Shown here: positions 1 to 7,252 of the stretch, one piece after another
Layout of the letters: every line of letters begins with the position of its first letter
Numbering within the stretch: position 1 is the first letter of the stretch
DNA from: Bin87 sp965232895
Lineage (GTDB): Bacteria > Chloroflexota > Dehalococcoidia > Lucifugimonadales > UBA3495
Length of the DNA: 64,000 bases
NCBI GenBank assembly: GCA_965232895.1
Contig: OZ247430.1
Span: forward strand, 1,674,001 to 1,738,000
Direction: 5' to 3'
Program-made: the position numbers and the translations under genes
Notes under the pieces: generated by a model
What the model saw: the letters and a program-made list of their open reading frames with translations, nothing else
Database searches by the model: none
What the model was told of the DNA's origin: nothing

Positions 1-258
1 CTCGAGCTGACGCCCATGTCCCCGGGTATCGCGTCCACCATGGGACGGTTCTATTTCCATCGGCTGGTTCCGCTGATGGGGCAAATCGTTGCCGGCGATC
101 GAACCGCTTATACCTACTTGCCCGACAGCGTCGATTACTTCCTTACCGCAGACGGGCTGGCCGACGTATTCCGTGGGGCTGGACTCGTCGATGTTGGCTA
201 CCGTCGGCTGGGCTTTGGCGGCGTGGCTTTGCATTTCGGTGACCGATCGGTGGGATGA
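1..258 (+). CDS. UbiE/MenG-type methyltransferase, C-terminal 85 residues (5' end outside window)
   Basis: The frame is open from base 1 to a TGA at 256-258. The visible part matches the C-terminal third of the ubiquinone/menaquinone C-methyltransferase family: an FHRLVPLMGQIVAGD segment, then AYTYLPDSV, then a closing segment ending GGVALHFG. In this family the enzyme uses S-adenosylmethionine to methylate the demethylmenaquinone or demethylubiquinone ring. The SAM-binding motif lies upstream of the window, so activity cannot be judged. The match to the characteristic YLP(E/D)SV and final beta-strand is good. It could also be a related small-molecule methyltransferase. Confidence 0.8.
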   Translation, partial: LELTPMSPGIASTMGRFYFHRLVPLMGQIVAGDRTAYTYLPDSVDYFLTADGLADVFRGAGLVDVGYRRLGFGGVALHFGDRSVG

Positions 259-690
259 GGCGCTGGGCCCGAATCAAACTGCCGCATTGCCTCTGAGGCG
301 ATTTCGCTACTCCGTTTCCACGGTGGTCGTGTCGGACATTGACCAACCTTCTGACGGATTTCGTAGTTATCCCACCAGCCGCATTTCCGAATGCTCGGAT
401 GATCCCCGCCCTCGGGACACGAACTTGCGGAGATCACTAAACACCAATCGTGTCCTCTGACGCCGCCTTCTATCACCTCGACGGACCGCATAGTAGCGCG
501 GGACAGACCTTGCAAACCATCTGGAAATATGCCCACCCGTGGTGTTGCTGCAAGACGACCCGATGCGCACCTCGCCTCACATCCACTTTCGTAAATGCGA
601 TTTTATTCTTCACGGACTCGACGAGCCCGCTGCCCGATCCTTCAGCGACTCAAAGGGCGCAACCGCAAGGCGAAAAGCATGACAAAGATT
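259..690. other. Intergenic stretch with no convincing gene
   Basis: Several overlapping open frames exist on both strands, but none has a ribosome binding site, a recognisable domain or a protein-like composition. I see nothing else of note until the inverted repeat at 691-722. Confidence 0.5.
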
Positions 691-722
691 GAGCTGGGTC
701 GGCCATAAGGTCGACCCAGCTC
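691..722 (-). terminator. Inverted repeat, likely terminator of the minus-strand gene ending at 744
   Basis: GAGCTGGGTCG (691-701) and CGACCCAGCTC (712-722) are perfect 11-bp arms around a 10-nt loop. On the minus strand the hairpin is followed by AATCTTT, a weak T-tract. It lies 21 bases past the stop codon at 744. Confidence 0.55.
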
Positions 723-743
723 GCCAATCTCGACCCGGCTCAA

Positions 744-1391
744 CTAACCGCGCGCCAGCTGCTTGATCTGATCCTTAGTAAGCTCAAAGGGCGCTGCGGA
801 GCCGGGAACCGGTTCCAACCCTCCTTCCGAGAGCAGGTCAGCATAGATTGCGGTCGCGATAAACGTCAGCCGCCCCCTCGTATCCATCTCCGCAAGGTAC
901 GGCTCGCCCGGGGAGATCCACAGAGTTTCACCATACGTGGCCGGGTACCCTTCCGGCGGATCCACGCCCTGTACGAAAAGCACATAATCCGTGCCTTGCG
1001 TCAGCTGAACCACATCGTACTCAGTGTTCGACGAATCACCACCCCCGAAGTTATACATACTCCTGTCCGTGGTCGCCAGGTACACTTCGTCACCCACAGT
1101 CCCGGGCCCTTTCAAAACCTCCATCACAGTGAACCTGCGGAAGCGCTCCGTAACAGATCCCGTCAACGTCCCGTCTGCGGCCGTACCCTTGTCTATCGTC
1201 TCTGTACGGTCGTCAACAAACCTGACCACCAGAATGCGGTCCGAACCTTCCACCAGGGTATCCGCCTGCACGTGGATCAACCACGATGCCACCGTACCAC
1301 CGCCTGACATCATGCTCGGCACCACCACGACCCCAGCCACGATTCCCAATGCCAATGCAACGCCCAATAGGGCAATCAGTTTTCCTTTCAT
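744..1391 (-). CDS. Secreted or membrane-anchored protein of unknown function
   Basis: 215 residues. The ATG at 1391 is chosen over an upstream in-frame start because it has a GGGAGA ribosome binding site and begins a clean signal peptide/anchor (MKGKLIALLGVALALGIVAG, residues 1-24). The remainder is beta-rich: a 'V..SD.I.VV.FVDD' start, a central FTVMEVLKG segment, an F..G.DYVLF strand and a C-terminal LTKDQIKQL helix. This layout repeats in the lipoprotein at 2608: SD(A/R) strand, transition strand, 'VDDRVLVFL' strand, 'LTLDEVRQA' helix. The two are probably paralogues. Function is unknown; the order of elements suggests an extracytoplasmic beta-sandwich domain. It lies 14 bases downstream of a small open frame on the same strand. 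Confidence 0.75.
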   Translation of the reverse strand: MKGKLIALLGVALALGIVAGVVVVPSMMSGGGTVASWLIHVQADTLVEGSDRILVVRFVDDRTETIDKGTAADGTLTGSVTERFRRFTVMEVLKGPGTVGDEVYLATTDRSMYNFGGGDSSNTEYDVVQLTQGTDYVLFVQGVDPPEGYPATYGETLWISPGEPYLAEMDTRGRLTFIATAIYADLLSEGGLEPVPGSAAPFELTKDQIKQLARG

Positions 1392-1405
1392 GACGTAAAT
1401 CTCCC

Positions 1406-1552
1406 TCAGTAGTTGCAGACCAGCGGATAATCCACATGCGTGTAAATGTCTTGGACCCCGCACTCGTCATCCTGCTTCTGGATTCCGTAGCCGTAGAAGT
1501 TCCCCGTGGAGTGTTCGTGTCCGGCGGTACTTGTCGATATTTTGTGTGGCAT
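1406..1552 (-). CDS. Small open frame, possible 3' remnant of a secreted protein gene
   Basis: 48 codons reading MPHKISTST...YPLVCNY, ending 14 bases before the next minus-strand start. It has cysteine- and aromatic-rich composition (GHEHSTGNFYGYG, DDECGVQDIYTH, final VCNY) resembling the C-terminal tail of the metalloprotease at 2006-2608 (YTVCNHERGHVQDYYG). There is no good ribosome binding site before its ATG. I read it as either a true small gene or, more likely, the surviving tail of a paralogue of that protease whose 5' part has been lost. Confidence 0.35.
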   Translation of the reverse strand: MPHKISTSTAGHEHSTGNFYGYGIQKQDDECGVQDIYTHVDYPLVCNY

Positions 1553-1601
1553 GTGCGGAATTCCGCCGATTATTGTCGCTCTTGCGCCGGTTTATAAGGT
1601 T

Positions 1602-1628
1602 TTGACAAAAGTCTAAACAGGCCATAGT
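1602..1628 (+). promoter_or_regulatory. Sigma-70-type promoter candidate for the small RNA downstream
   Basis: TTGACA at 1602-1607, 15-nt spacer, CATAGT at 1623-1628 (4 of 6 to the consensus -10). A start near 1635 would place the promoter just ahead of the structured segment 1647-1766. There is no coding gene for it to drive before the terminator at 1738-1766. Confidence 0.5.
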
Positions 1629-1636
1629 CTCATCGC

Positions 1637-1766
1637 GCCAACAAAACGGCCCCGGTGTGAGAGACCGAGGCCGCGGCGATGGGGAATGTGGCTCCGCCAT
1701 CGGGCTCAATGGTAGCCCTGTGCCGTCTGCGTGTCCAGCCCCGTCGTTCGCGGCGGGGCTTTTTTC
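1637..1766 (+). ncRNA. Candidate structured small RNA ending in a rho-independent terminator
   Basis: Four successive stems lie downstream of the promoter. (1) 1647-1673: CGGCC/GGCCG and CGGT/ACCG stacked with one C-A mismatch. (2) CGATGG 1677-1682 with CCATCG 1697-1702. (3) GGGCT 1702-1706 with AGCCC 1714-1718. (4) 1738-1759: a 9-bp GC-rich stem with a TTCG loop followed by TTTTTT, a textbook intrinsic terminator. No open frame with a ribosome binding site fits between promoter and terminator. I do not recognise it as tmRNA, 4.5S, 6S or a known riboswitch. If a riboswitch, it would have to regulate a gene beyond the terminator; the next plus-strand gene starts at 2006. Confidence 0.5.
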
Positions 1767-2005
1767 GCTGCAGCTCAAGGATTTCGCGGGCCGGCAATCG
1801 ACCATCGCTGGGGTGAGCCAATGATATGAAACGTGAGGCGGTGCTTCTGTGTTTGGGCATCGGAGGCTGTGAGCCGTCAGGATGAGTCGGAGCCACTGTT
1901 GGTGGGCGTTGTTCTGCGACGATACGATGAGCGATGTTCGCCATCTCTCTGACTGGATGTGTCCAATTGTGGGAAACGCCCTTCACCAAAAATGGAGAGG
2001 AGAGG

Positions 2006-2608
2006 ATGAAATATTTTGTGATTACGCTGGTCGGGTTGTTCGCGGCCACGCTGTTCGGACTATCGGTGTGGGAGTTCGAGCCGGCGTCGGCTTCCAACTC
2101 GCAAACATGCAACAACGGCAAGTATTGGAAGTGGCCGGGTACCGTGGCGCTTTATGACCGCACCCACGGTGGCTTTGCTGATTGGTGGCAGACTGCAATC
2201 GACGATGGTGCGGAGATCTGGGACGACCAGCATCAGGCCGATTTCTACTTCCACCACTACTCAGGGTCGAGTCACGATTGGGATAAGGACTATGCTCCCT
2301 CGGATGACCGGCCAGCTTGGGCGGACGTGCGCATCAATAACGCCACGGATTGCCACTTGGTGGATGTCGATGTGTTTTTCAACACCTCGAAAACTTTTTC
2401 TGAGTGCGGCGATGATTGTGACGGAGGTGAGGACGAATGGGATGTGAAGCACGTAGCAGCGCACGAGTTCTCGCACTTTTTCGTCATTGGGGACACGTGG
2501 TGGCCTTGGCCAGTCAGTTGCATCAGTTACCCGAAGCACAACACCGATTATACGGTGTGCAACCACGAGCGGGGTCATGTGCAGGACTATTACGGTGAGG
2601 AGGACTAA
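2006..2608 (+). CDS. Secreted zinc metalloprotease (HExxH, metzincin-like)
   Basis: 200 residues. The ATG at 2006 follows GGAGAGGAGAGG and begins a signal peptide (MKYFVITLVGLFAATLFGLSV, cleaved near ASA about residue 28). The mature part opens like a matrixin pro-catalytic domain (WPGTVALYD, then a helix containing AAIxxW-type residues). It carries the zinc site AAHEFSHFFVIGD at about residues 150-162, giving two zinc histidines and the catalytic glutamate. A usual third His of HExxHxxGxxH is not at its standard place (the sequence runs HEFSHFFVIGDTW); a later NHERGH could substitute. Six cysteines suggest disulfides. Its stop codon overlaps the start of the next gene by one base (TAATG), so the pair is co-translated. 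Confidence 0.7.
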   Translation: MKYFVITLVGLFAATLFGLSVWEFEPASASNSQTCNNGKYWKWPGTVALYDRTHGGFADWWQTAIDDGAEIWDDQHQADFYFHHYSGSSHDWDKDYAPSDDRPAWADVRINNATDCHLVDVDVFFNTSKTFSECGDDCDGGEDEWDVKHVAAHEFSHFFVIGDTWWPWPVSCISYPKHNTDYTVCNHERGHVQDYYGEED

Positions 2609-3636
2609 TGATGAACTTGAACAGACGCTTGTGGTTTCCACTGAGGCCGCGGTGGTTGCGTACCCCGGCGGTTGGAGCTGTCGTCGGGCTGATGCTGGTT
2701 GGCGTTTTCGGCCTGGCCGGCTTTGGTTGCGCCGGTCCGGCAGGCGGTGAGGACTTGGACTCTGGCAAGTCGGTGGTTCGAGTGAGGGGGTTGCAACCTG
2801 ATTGGAATGTCGATGAGATGGTGCGGCGGTCTGATGCCGTGGTCGTGGCCACGGTGGCTGAGTCTCTGGGTTCCAACCGGTTCCCTGGGCCGTCGGCGGA
2901 TGGGGATGAAGCCAAGTATGACCGAGAGTACCGCAATTACTTGCTCACCGTTGAGACGGCGTACTATCCGGCTTCGTTGTCGGGGTCCATCGCTGTGATG
3001 ACCGGTCCTTATCCTGTTCAGTCGAACCCGGACATCTTGATTGACGGGCATAGCGATATACCGCTCTTCGCCGTGGATGACCGTGTGTTGGTGTTCTTGG
3101 ACAGTCTGGACGATCCTCTATACTCGAAAGGTCCGGGCAAGAGCGCCCCTGACGGTTATAAAAAGTCGCAGTATTACCGGACTATCACGGGCAGCCACTA
3201 CGGGAAGGTCATGGCGGCTGACGGTAAGTGGTCGGATAGCCGTAGTGCCAAAAGCTTGACGTTGGATGAGGTTCGGCAGGCTGTCGAGCGGCAGAAAGGG
3301 GGTGGACCAACTAACGACGTGGGCGTGCCAGCGCCGTGGCCAAGTAGGGCAGCATTGACATCGCCACTAACACGGCCCGATACGGCAATTTTCTCCCAGG
3401 ACCGCGACGTGCGTCCCGGGCAGATTTTCGGAAGCCAGCGAACTTCAAGAACCCGAAAATACCCGGAATTTCAGCGGGTTCAGCCCATTACGAAATCCGC
3501 CGGACGATTAGCCGATGTCCGGCGTGCCGGCAACGGAACCGGAGTAGCGAAATTTCCTCATTGCCTCTGGCGCAGCATTGAATTACTGCCGCGGTTCCAG
3601 CATACTCTGGGAATAGTTGCCCATCGACGCCGTTGA
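2608..3636 (+). CDS. Lipoprotein of unknown function; last third probably out of frame
   Basis: A basic N-terminus and hydrophobic segment end in GLAGFGC, a lipobox with the cysteine near residue 34, so the protein should be lipid-anchored outside the membrane. Residues 55-230 form a beta-rich domain (RRSDAVVVATVAES, LLTVETAYY, VDDRVLVFLDSL, LTLDEVRQAVERQK) paralogous to the gene at 744-1391, whose product ends just after the equivalent LTKDQIKQL helix. The last 110 residues here are proline/arginine-rich and unlike protein. The break is at a run of five G at 3298-3302. One extra G would end the protein three codons later at TAA. Either a sequencing/assembly indel or a real frameshift; the true product is probably about 234 residues ending near 3315. 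Confidence 0.65.
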   Translation: MMNLNRRLWFPLRPRWLRTPAVGAVVGLMLVGVFGLAGFGCAGPAGGEDLDSGKSVVRVRGLQPDWNVDEMVRRSDAVVVATVAESLGSNRFPGPSADGDEAKYDREYRNYLLTVETAYYPASLSGSIAVMTGPYPVQSNPDILIDGHSDIPLFAVDDRVLVFLDSLDDPLYSKGPGKSAPDGYKKSQYYRTITGSHYGKVMAADGKWSDSRSAKSLTLDEVRQAVERQKGGGPTNDVGVPAPWPSRAALTSPLTRPDTAIFSQDRDVRPGQIFGSQRTSRTRKYPEFQRVQPITKSAGRLADVRRAGNGTGVAKFPHCLWRSIELLPRFQHTLGIVAHRRR

Positions 3637-3665
3637 GCCGCGGTTCGGGTACACAGGAGGCGGCT

Positions 3666-4385
3666 TTGAGTTCCGCAGAGCAGCAGCCCTTGGGTCAGGT
3701 TGGTCGAGAGAAGCCGACCATCGGACAGCGCATTGAAAGACATTTTCAGGGCAAGATTCTCGCCGGCCTGATGCAGCTGGTCCCAATCCTGGTGACCGTT
3801 TTTGTCCTGGCGTTCATTATTGGTCATACCGATGGCTTTGTCAGGCCCATGCCTTTTGTGAAAGATCGGCCCTGGGATTTCCCAGGTATCGGACTGATCG
3901 CAGTTATCGTCGTCTTCTACCTGATTGGTCTGTTCGTTTCCATGGCCGTCGGGCGCCGAACCATGAACGGAATGTGGTTTATATTCAGCAAGATTCCGGT
4001 GGTCAAGACCATCTTCGGGGTTACGGAGCAGGCTACAACGCTGCTGGCATCGGACTACAACTTCAGCCGGGTGGTTTTTTTGGAGTGGCCCCGCACCGGG
4101 ATGGTGGCGGTCGGCTTCGTGACCGGCCGGGCTTTCTCCCAGAGTGGCGGGCATTCGCTGGCAATCGTTTACATCCCCACTGTACCCAATCCGACCTCCG
4201 GCAATATGGCCTTCGTCAATGAAGACGACCTCTTTGAAACTGACCTCAGCGTGGAAGACGCCATGAAGTTAATCTTCTCCGGCGGTATAGTATTGCCGGA
4301 ACGGTTGTCCCTGGCGCGTCTCCCCCGTGAAACCGAGCATAGCGAGCGTGAATTCATCGGACGTTTCGAGACCCGCCCCGAATAG
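3666..4385 (+). CDS. DUF502 family membrane protein
   Basis: 239 residues. The TTG at 3666 is preferred because AGGAGG sits five bases before it; an upstream in-frame TTG at 3633 lacks a site. Two membrane segments are clear (LMQLVPILVTVFVLAFIIG, about residues 34-55, and GLIAVIVVFYLIGLFVSMAVG, about 75-96). They are followed by the family's conserved block with IPVVKTIFG and a 'FLEWPRTGMVAVGFVTG' type strand, then IPTVPNPTSG. DUF502 proteins are widespread, function unknown, usually described as transporters only by analogy. It is 56 bases upstream of gatB on the same strand and may be cotranscribed. Confidence 0.85.
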   Translation: MSSAEQQPLGQVGREKPTIGQRIERHFQGKILAGLMQLVPILVTVFVLAFIIGHTDGFVRPMPFVKDRPWDFPGIGLIAVIVVFYLIGLFVSMAVGRRTMNGMWFIFSKIPVVKTIFGVTEQATTLLASDYNFSRVVFLEWPRTGMVAVGFVTGRAFSQSGGHSLAIVYIPTVPNPTSGNMAFVNEDDLFETDLSVEDAMKLIFSGGIVLPERLSLARLPRETEHSEREFIGRFETRPE

Positions 4386-4441
4386 ACGCCAACCTTCCAG
4401 CCAGCGATGGATCCCGGTCAGCCAGCGGAGAATGGACAGCA

Positions 4442-5923
4442 GTGGAATACGAAACCGTCATCGGCCTTGAGGTGCACGTCCAGCTGGACACTCGCAGCAA
4501 AATGTTCTGCGGGTGCCCCGCCGATTACCAGGCTGCCGAGCCCAACACCCGCGCCTGCCCGGTCTGCCTGGGTCTGCCCGGCGCCCTGCCCGTCATCAAT
4601 CGCCGGGCGGTGGAATACACCGTGATGACCGGACTGGCGCTCCAATGTCGCATCCCCGAGTTCACCAAGTTCGACCGGAAGAATTACCCCTATCCGGACC
4701 TGATGAAGGGATACCAGATCTCCCAATACGACCTGCCGCTGGCGTTGAACGGCTGTCTGGAGATCGATGGCGACCCTGACCTGGGGTACGGCCGGCGACC
4801 CATCGGCGTCGAGCGGGTGCATCTGGAAGAGGACGTCGCCAAGATGCAGCACTTCCCGGATGATGCGGAGGGCTACTCGCTGGTTGACGTGAACCGGTCC
4901 GGCGTGCCGCTCATGGAGATTGTCAGCAAGCCCGACCTGCGTTCCCCCGAAGAGGCCCGCCAATATCTCACTTCCCTGCATTCCATGGTCCAGTATCTCG
5001 GCGTCTCCACCGCCAATATGCAGGACGGCAATTTCCGCTGTGACGCCAACGTGAGTATCCGGCCCGCCGGCGCCGAAACCTTCGGGACCCGCACCGAAGT
5101 CAAGAACATGAACAGCTTCCGGTCCGTTTACCTTGCCCTGGCGTACGAGGTGGAGCGACAACGGCGCGTCGTCGAGGACGGCGAGACCGTGGCGCAGGAA
5201 ACCCGCGGCTGGGTAGATGAGCGGGGCGTGACCGTGTCCCAGCGCAGCAAGGAATACGCCCACGACTATCGTTACTTTCCGGAGCCGGACCTCCCGCCGC
5301 TGAACATTGGCTCCGAATGGGTGGAGCGTTTGCAGTCGGCGCTGCCCGAATTGGCCCCGCAGCGCAAGGCTCGATTCCAGGAGAAATACGAGCTTTCCGA
5401 GTACGACGCTGACCAGTTGACCAGTTCCCGAGCCACGGCCGATTACTTCGAATCTACGGTGGCGCTGAGCAATGCAAAGGTGAACCTGCCCGCGGCCGCC
5501 AAGGAAATTGCCAACTGGATGCTTGGTGACGTCGCCTACCTGCTGAACCAGGACCACCGCGACATCGCAGACTGTCCAGTCACCCCGGGCGGTCTTTCGG
5601 ATCTGCTGCGCCTGATCGCTGACGGCACGCTGTCGACTTCCCTGGCAAAAACCGTGCTGGAGCAAATGTACGCCACCGGGGCGACGGCGGCGGAGATCGT
5701 TCGGGAAAAGGACCTCGCGCAGATCAGCGACACCGGAGCCATCGGGGCCGCAGTTGCCGAGGCGATTGCCGCCAATCCCAAAGCGGTCGCCGACTACCTT
5801 AGCGGCAAGGAAACCGCGGCGCGTTTCCTGATGGGGCAGGTCATGCGCATCACCAAAGGACAGGCGCAACCTGAGCTTGCCCTGCAGCTGGTCCAGGCCG
5901 GTCTGGAGGCCCAGCGGCCTTAG
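4442..5923 (+). CDS. gatB: Asp-tRNA(Asn)/Glu-tRNA(Gln) amidotransferase subunit B
   Basis: 493 residues, normal family length, GTG start. GatB holds the kinase/ammonia-acceptor site that activates Glu-tRNA(Gln) or Asp-tRNA(Asn) and converts it to Gln-tRNA(Gln) or Asn-tRNA(Asn) within GatCAB, in the cytoplasm. Seen here: the N-terminal ETVIGLEVHVQL signature, the zinc-binding cysteines (FCGCP near residue 23 and ACPVC near 40), the KNYPYPDLMKGYQISQ motif, the DVNRSGVPLMEIVS motif, and the C-terminal GatB/YqeY domain with LMGQVM. gatA and gatC are not in the window. secG follows 29 bases downstream. Confidence 0.97.
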   Translation: MEYETVIGLEVHVQLDTRSKMFCGCPADYQAAEPNTRACPVCLGLPGALPVINRRAVEYTVMTGLALQCRIPEFTKFDRKNYPYPDLMKGYQISQYDLPLALNGCLEIDGDPDLGYGRRPIGVERVHLEEDVAKMQHFPDDAEGYSLVDVNRSGVPLMEIVSKPDLRSPEEARQYLTSLHSMVQYLGVSTANMQDGNFRCDANVSIRPAGAETFGTRTEVKNMNSFRSVYLALAYEVERQRRVVEDGETVAQETRGWVDERGVTVSQRSKEYAHDYRYFPEPDLPPLNIGSEWVERLQSALPELAPQRKARFQEKYELSEYDADQLTSSRATADYFESTVALSNAKVNLPAAAKEIANWMLGDVAYLLNQDHRDIADCPVTPGGLSDLLRLIADGTLSTSLAKTVLEQMYATGATAAEIVREKDLAQISDTGAIGAAVAEAIAANPKAVADYLSGKETAARFLMGQVMRITKGQAQPELALQLVQAGLEAQRP

Positions 5924-5952
5924 CGTGGTAGAATGGTGGCCGGAGTTTCGAA

Positions 5953-6165
5953 ATGAGCCTGCTCAACATTGCCCAGATCGTCACGTCTATCGTGCTTGTC
6001 CTGATCATCCTGTCCCAGGTACGGGAAGCCGGCAGCGGGATGTTCGGGAGCGCCCAGAACACCGTCCGTACGCGACGGGGGCTGGAGCGCACCATGTTCC
6101 AGCTGACCGTCGCGCTGATCGTGGTGTTTTTGCTGGTATCGGTTCTCAGCGCTCGTTTCACCTGA
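5953..6165 (+). CDS. secG: Preprotein translocase subunit SecG
   Basis: 70 residues with the SecG plan: first membrane helix (IAQIVTSIVLVLIILSQ, residues 5-22), a short cytoplasmic loop with the glycine-rich GSGMFGS stretch and a basic patch (RTRRGLERT), then a second helix (FQLTVALIVVFLLVSVLSA). SecG is the accessory subunit of the SecYEG channel that speeds SecA-driven export. It sits between gatB and the SAM hydrolase gene on the same strand with short gaps, suggesting one transcript. Confidence 0.93.
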   Translation: MSLLNIAQIVTSIVLVLIILSQVREAGSGMFGSAQNTVRTRRGLERTMFQLTVALIVVFLLVSVLSARFT

Positions 6166-6200
6166 TCCCGGATACGCAATCGCATTCGGCTCGGAACTGA

Positions 6201-7049
6201 GTGTCTGCTCCGCCCCTGGTTCTCGCCACTGATTTTGGCCTCGCCGATGCCTACGTGGGCATGATGCGCGGGGTCGTCTTCTCGATTAATCCGGACGCTC
6301 AAGTCGTCGATTTAACCCACGGCATCGGCCCGCAGGACGTGCGCCACGGAGCCGTGGTCCTGGCCGACGCGCACGCCTACTTCCCCGACGGCAGTATTTT
6401 CGTCGCCGTGGTCGACCCCGGGGTCGGCACCGACCGGCCTGCCATCCTGCTGGAAACCCCTCAGCATCGTTTTGTGGCCCCGGATAACGGTCTCCTGACC
6501 CTGGTGTGCCGACGCTACGATCCCGGATTCGGCGGGTCTGATACCTCGGGCCCGGTGGCGGTTCCAGGCGGCTGCAAAGCCTGGCGATTGACCAACCCCG
6601 AATATTGGCGCCATCCCGTCAGCGCCACGTTCCACGGGCGCGACGTTTTCGCTCCGGCGGGAGCCCACCTGTCCACCGGAGTGTCTCCCGATGCGCTGGG
6701 TGATCCGTCGACCCGGATCACCGCCCTGTCGTTGCCGACGCCGCGGCCGGAAGGCAACGTCGTTCGAGGCCGGATCATCTTTGCAGATGCCTTTGGGAAC
6801 CTGGTCAGCGACATCACCGCCGACGTATTGAATGATATGCGCGTGCTCGGCAGGGAGTCGGAAACGGTGGTCTCAATCGCGGGTCAGGACATTGCGGGCT
6901 TGTCCCGTACCTTCCACGACCCGTCGGGAGGCGGATTGAAGGCGCTGTTGGGCAGCCACGGGCGGTTGGAGGTTGCCCTGGTGGACGGCGACGCCTCGGC
7001 AGCCCTGGGCGCCAGCAGCGGAACGGAGATCGTCTTTCGCATCGGTTGA
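6201..7049 (+). CDS. SAM hydroxide adenosyltransferase (SAM hydrolase, DUF62 family)
   Basis: 282 residues, GTG start. The family splits S-adenosylmethionine to adenosine and methionine using an activated water, and is related to fluorinase. The signature TDFGLADAYVG at residues 10-20, the LTHGIGPQDVRHGA block, VVDPGVGT, the APDNGLL loop and the FHGRDVFAPAGAHLS motif are all present, followed by the smaller C-terminal beta-barrel (GRIIFADAFGNLVSDI). The 21-residue insertion loop that distinguishes true fluorinases/chlorinases is not obvious, so hydrolase is the likely activity. Physiological role is uncertain. Confidence 0.88.
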   Translation: MSAPPLVLATDFGLADAYVGMMRGVVFSINPDAQVVDLTHGIGPQDVRHGAVVLADAHAYFPDGSIFVAVVDPGVGTDRPAILLETPQHRFVAPDNGLLTLVCRRYDPGFGGSDTSGPVAVPGGCKAWRLTNPEYWRHPVSATFHGRDVFAPAGAHLSTGVSPDALGDPSTRITALSLPTPRPEGNVVRGRIIFADAFGNLVSDITADVLNDMRVLGRESETVVSIAGQDIAGLSRTFHDPSGGGLKALLGSHGRLEVALVDGDASAALGASSGTEIVFRIG

Positions 7050-7128
7050 ACCGGCGGCGAGGATCGCTTTGCGTCTTTCCGTCGGGGGGCAGCCCGGGGA
7101 ATGCGATGACGCGGGCGCGCAGCCCTTG

Positions 7129-7162
7129 TTGACACCGCCCGGCCCCATGCTACTATGGGGCC
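7129..7162 (+). promoter_or_regulatory. Promoter with a palindrome over its -10 box, upstream of the E1 alpha gene
   Basis: TTGACA at 7129-7134, 16-nt spacer, TACTAT at 7151-7156. A perfect inverted repeat GGCCCCAT-gctact-ATGGGGCC spans 7141-7162 and covers the -10 hexamer. This is the usual position of a repressor operator. No regulator gene is adjacent. Confidence 0.65.
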
Positions 7163-7167
7163 ATCCC

Positions 7168-7195
7168 AAAGCCGGCGCTGCATCCGTCGGCTTTT
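7168..7195 (+). promoter_or_regulatory. Leader hairpin with T-tract, attenuator-like
   Basis: AAAGCCG (7168-7174) pairs with CGGCTTT (7188-7194), followed by T and TGTT. It lies between the promoter and the E1 alpha start at 7253, so it could terminate early or be a simple leader hairpin. Confidence 0.35.
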
Positions 7196-7252
7196 GTTAC
7201 ACCGGGCGTCAGCCCAATCGAAAAACCGCTGCGTCACGAGGAGCGTGTTGCC

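Noticed and set aside
4418..5869. 483-residue minus-strand open frame opposite gatB
   Set aside because: Shadow of gatB caused by high GC; no domain and no ribosome binding site.
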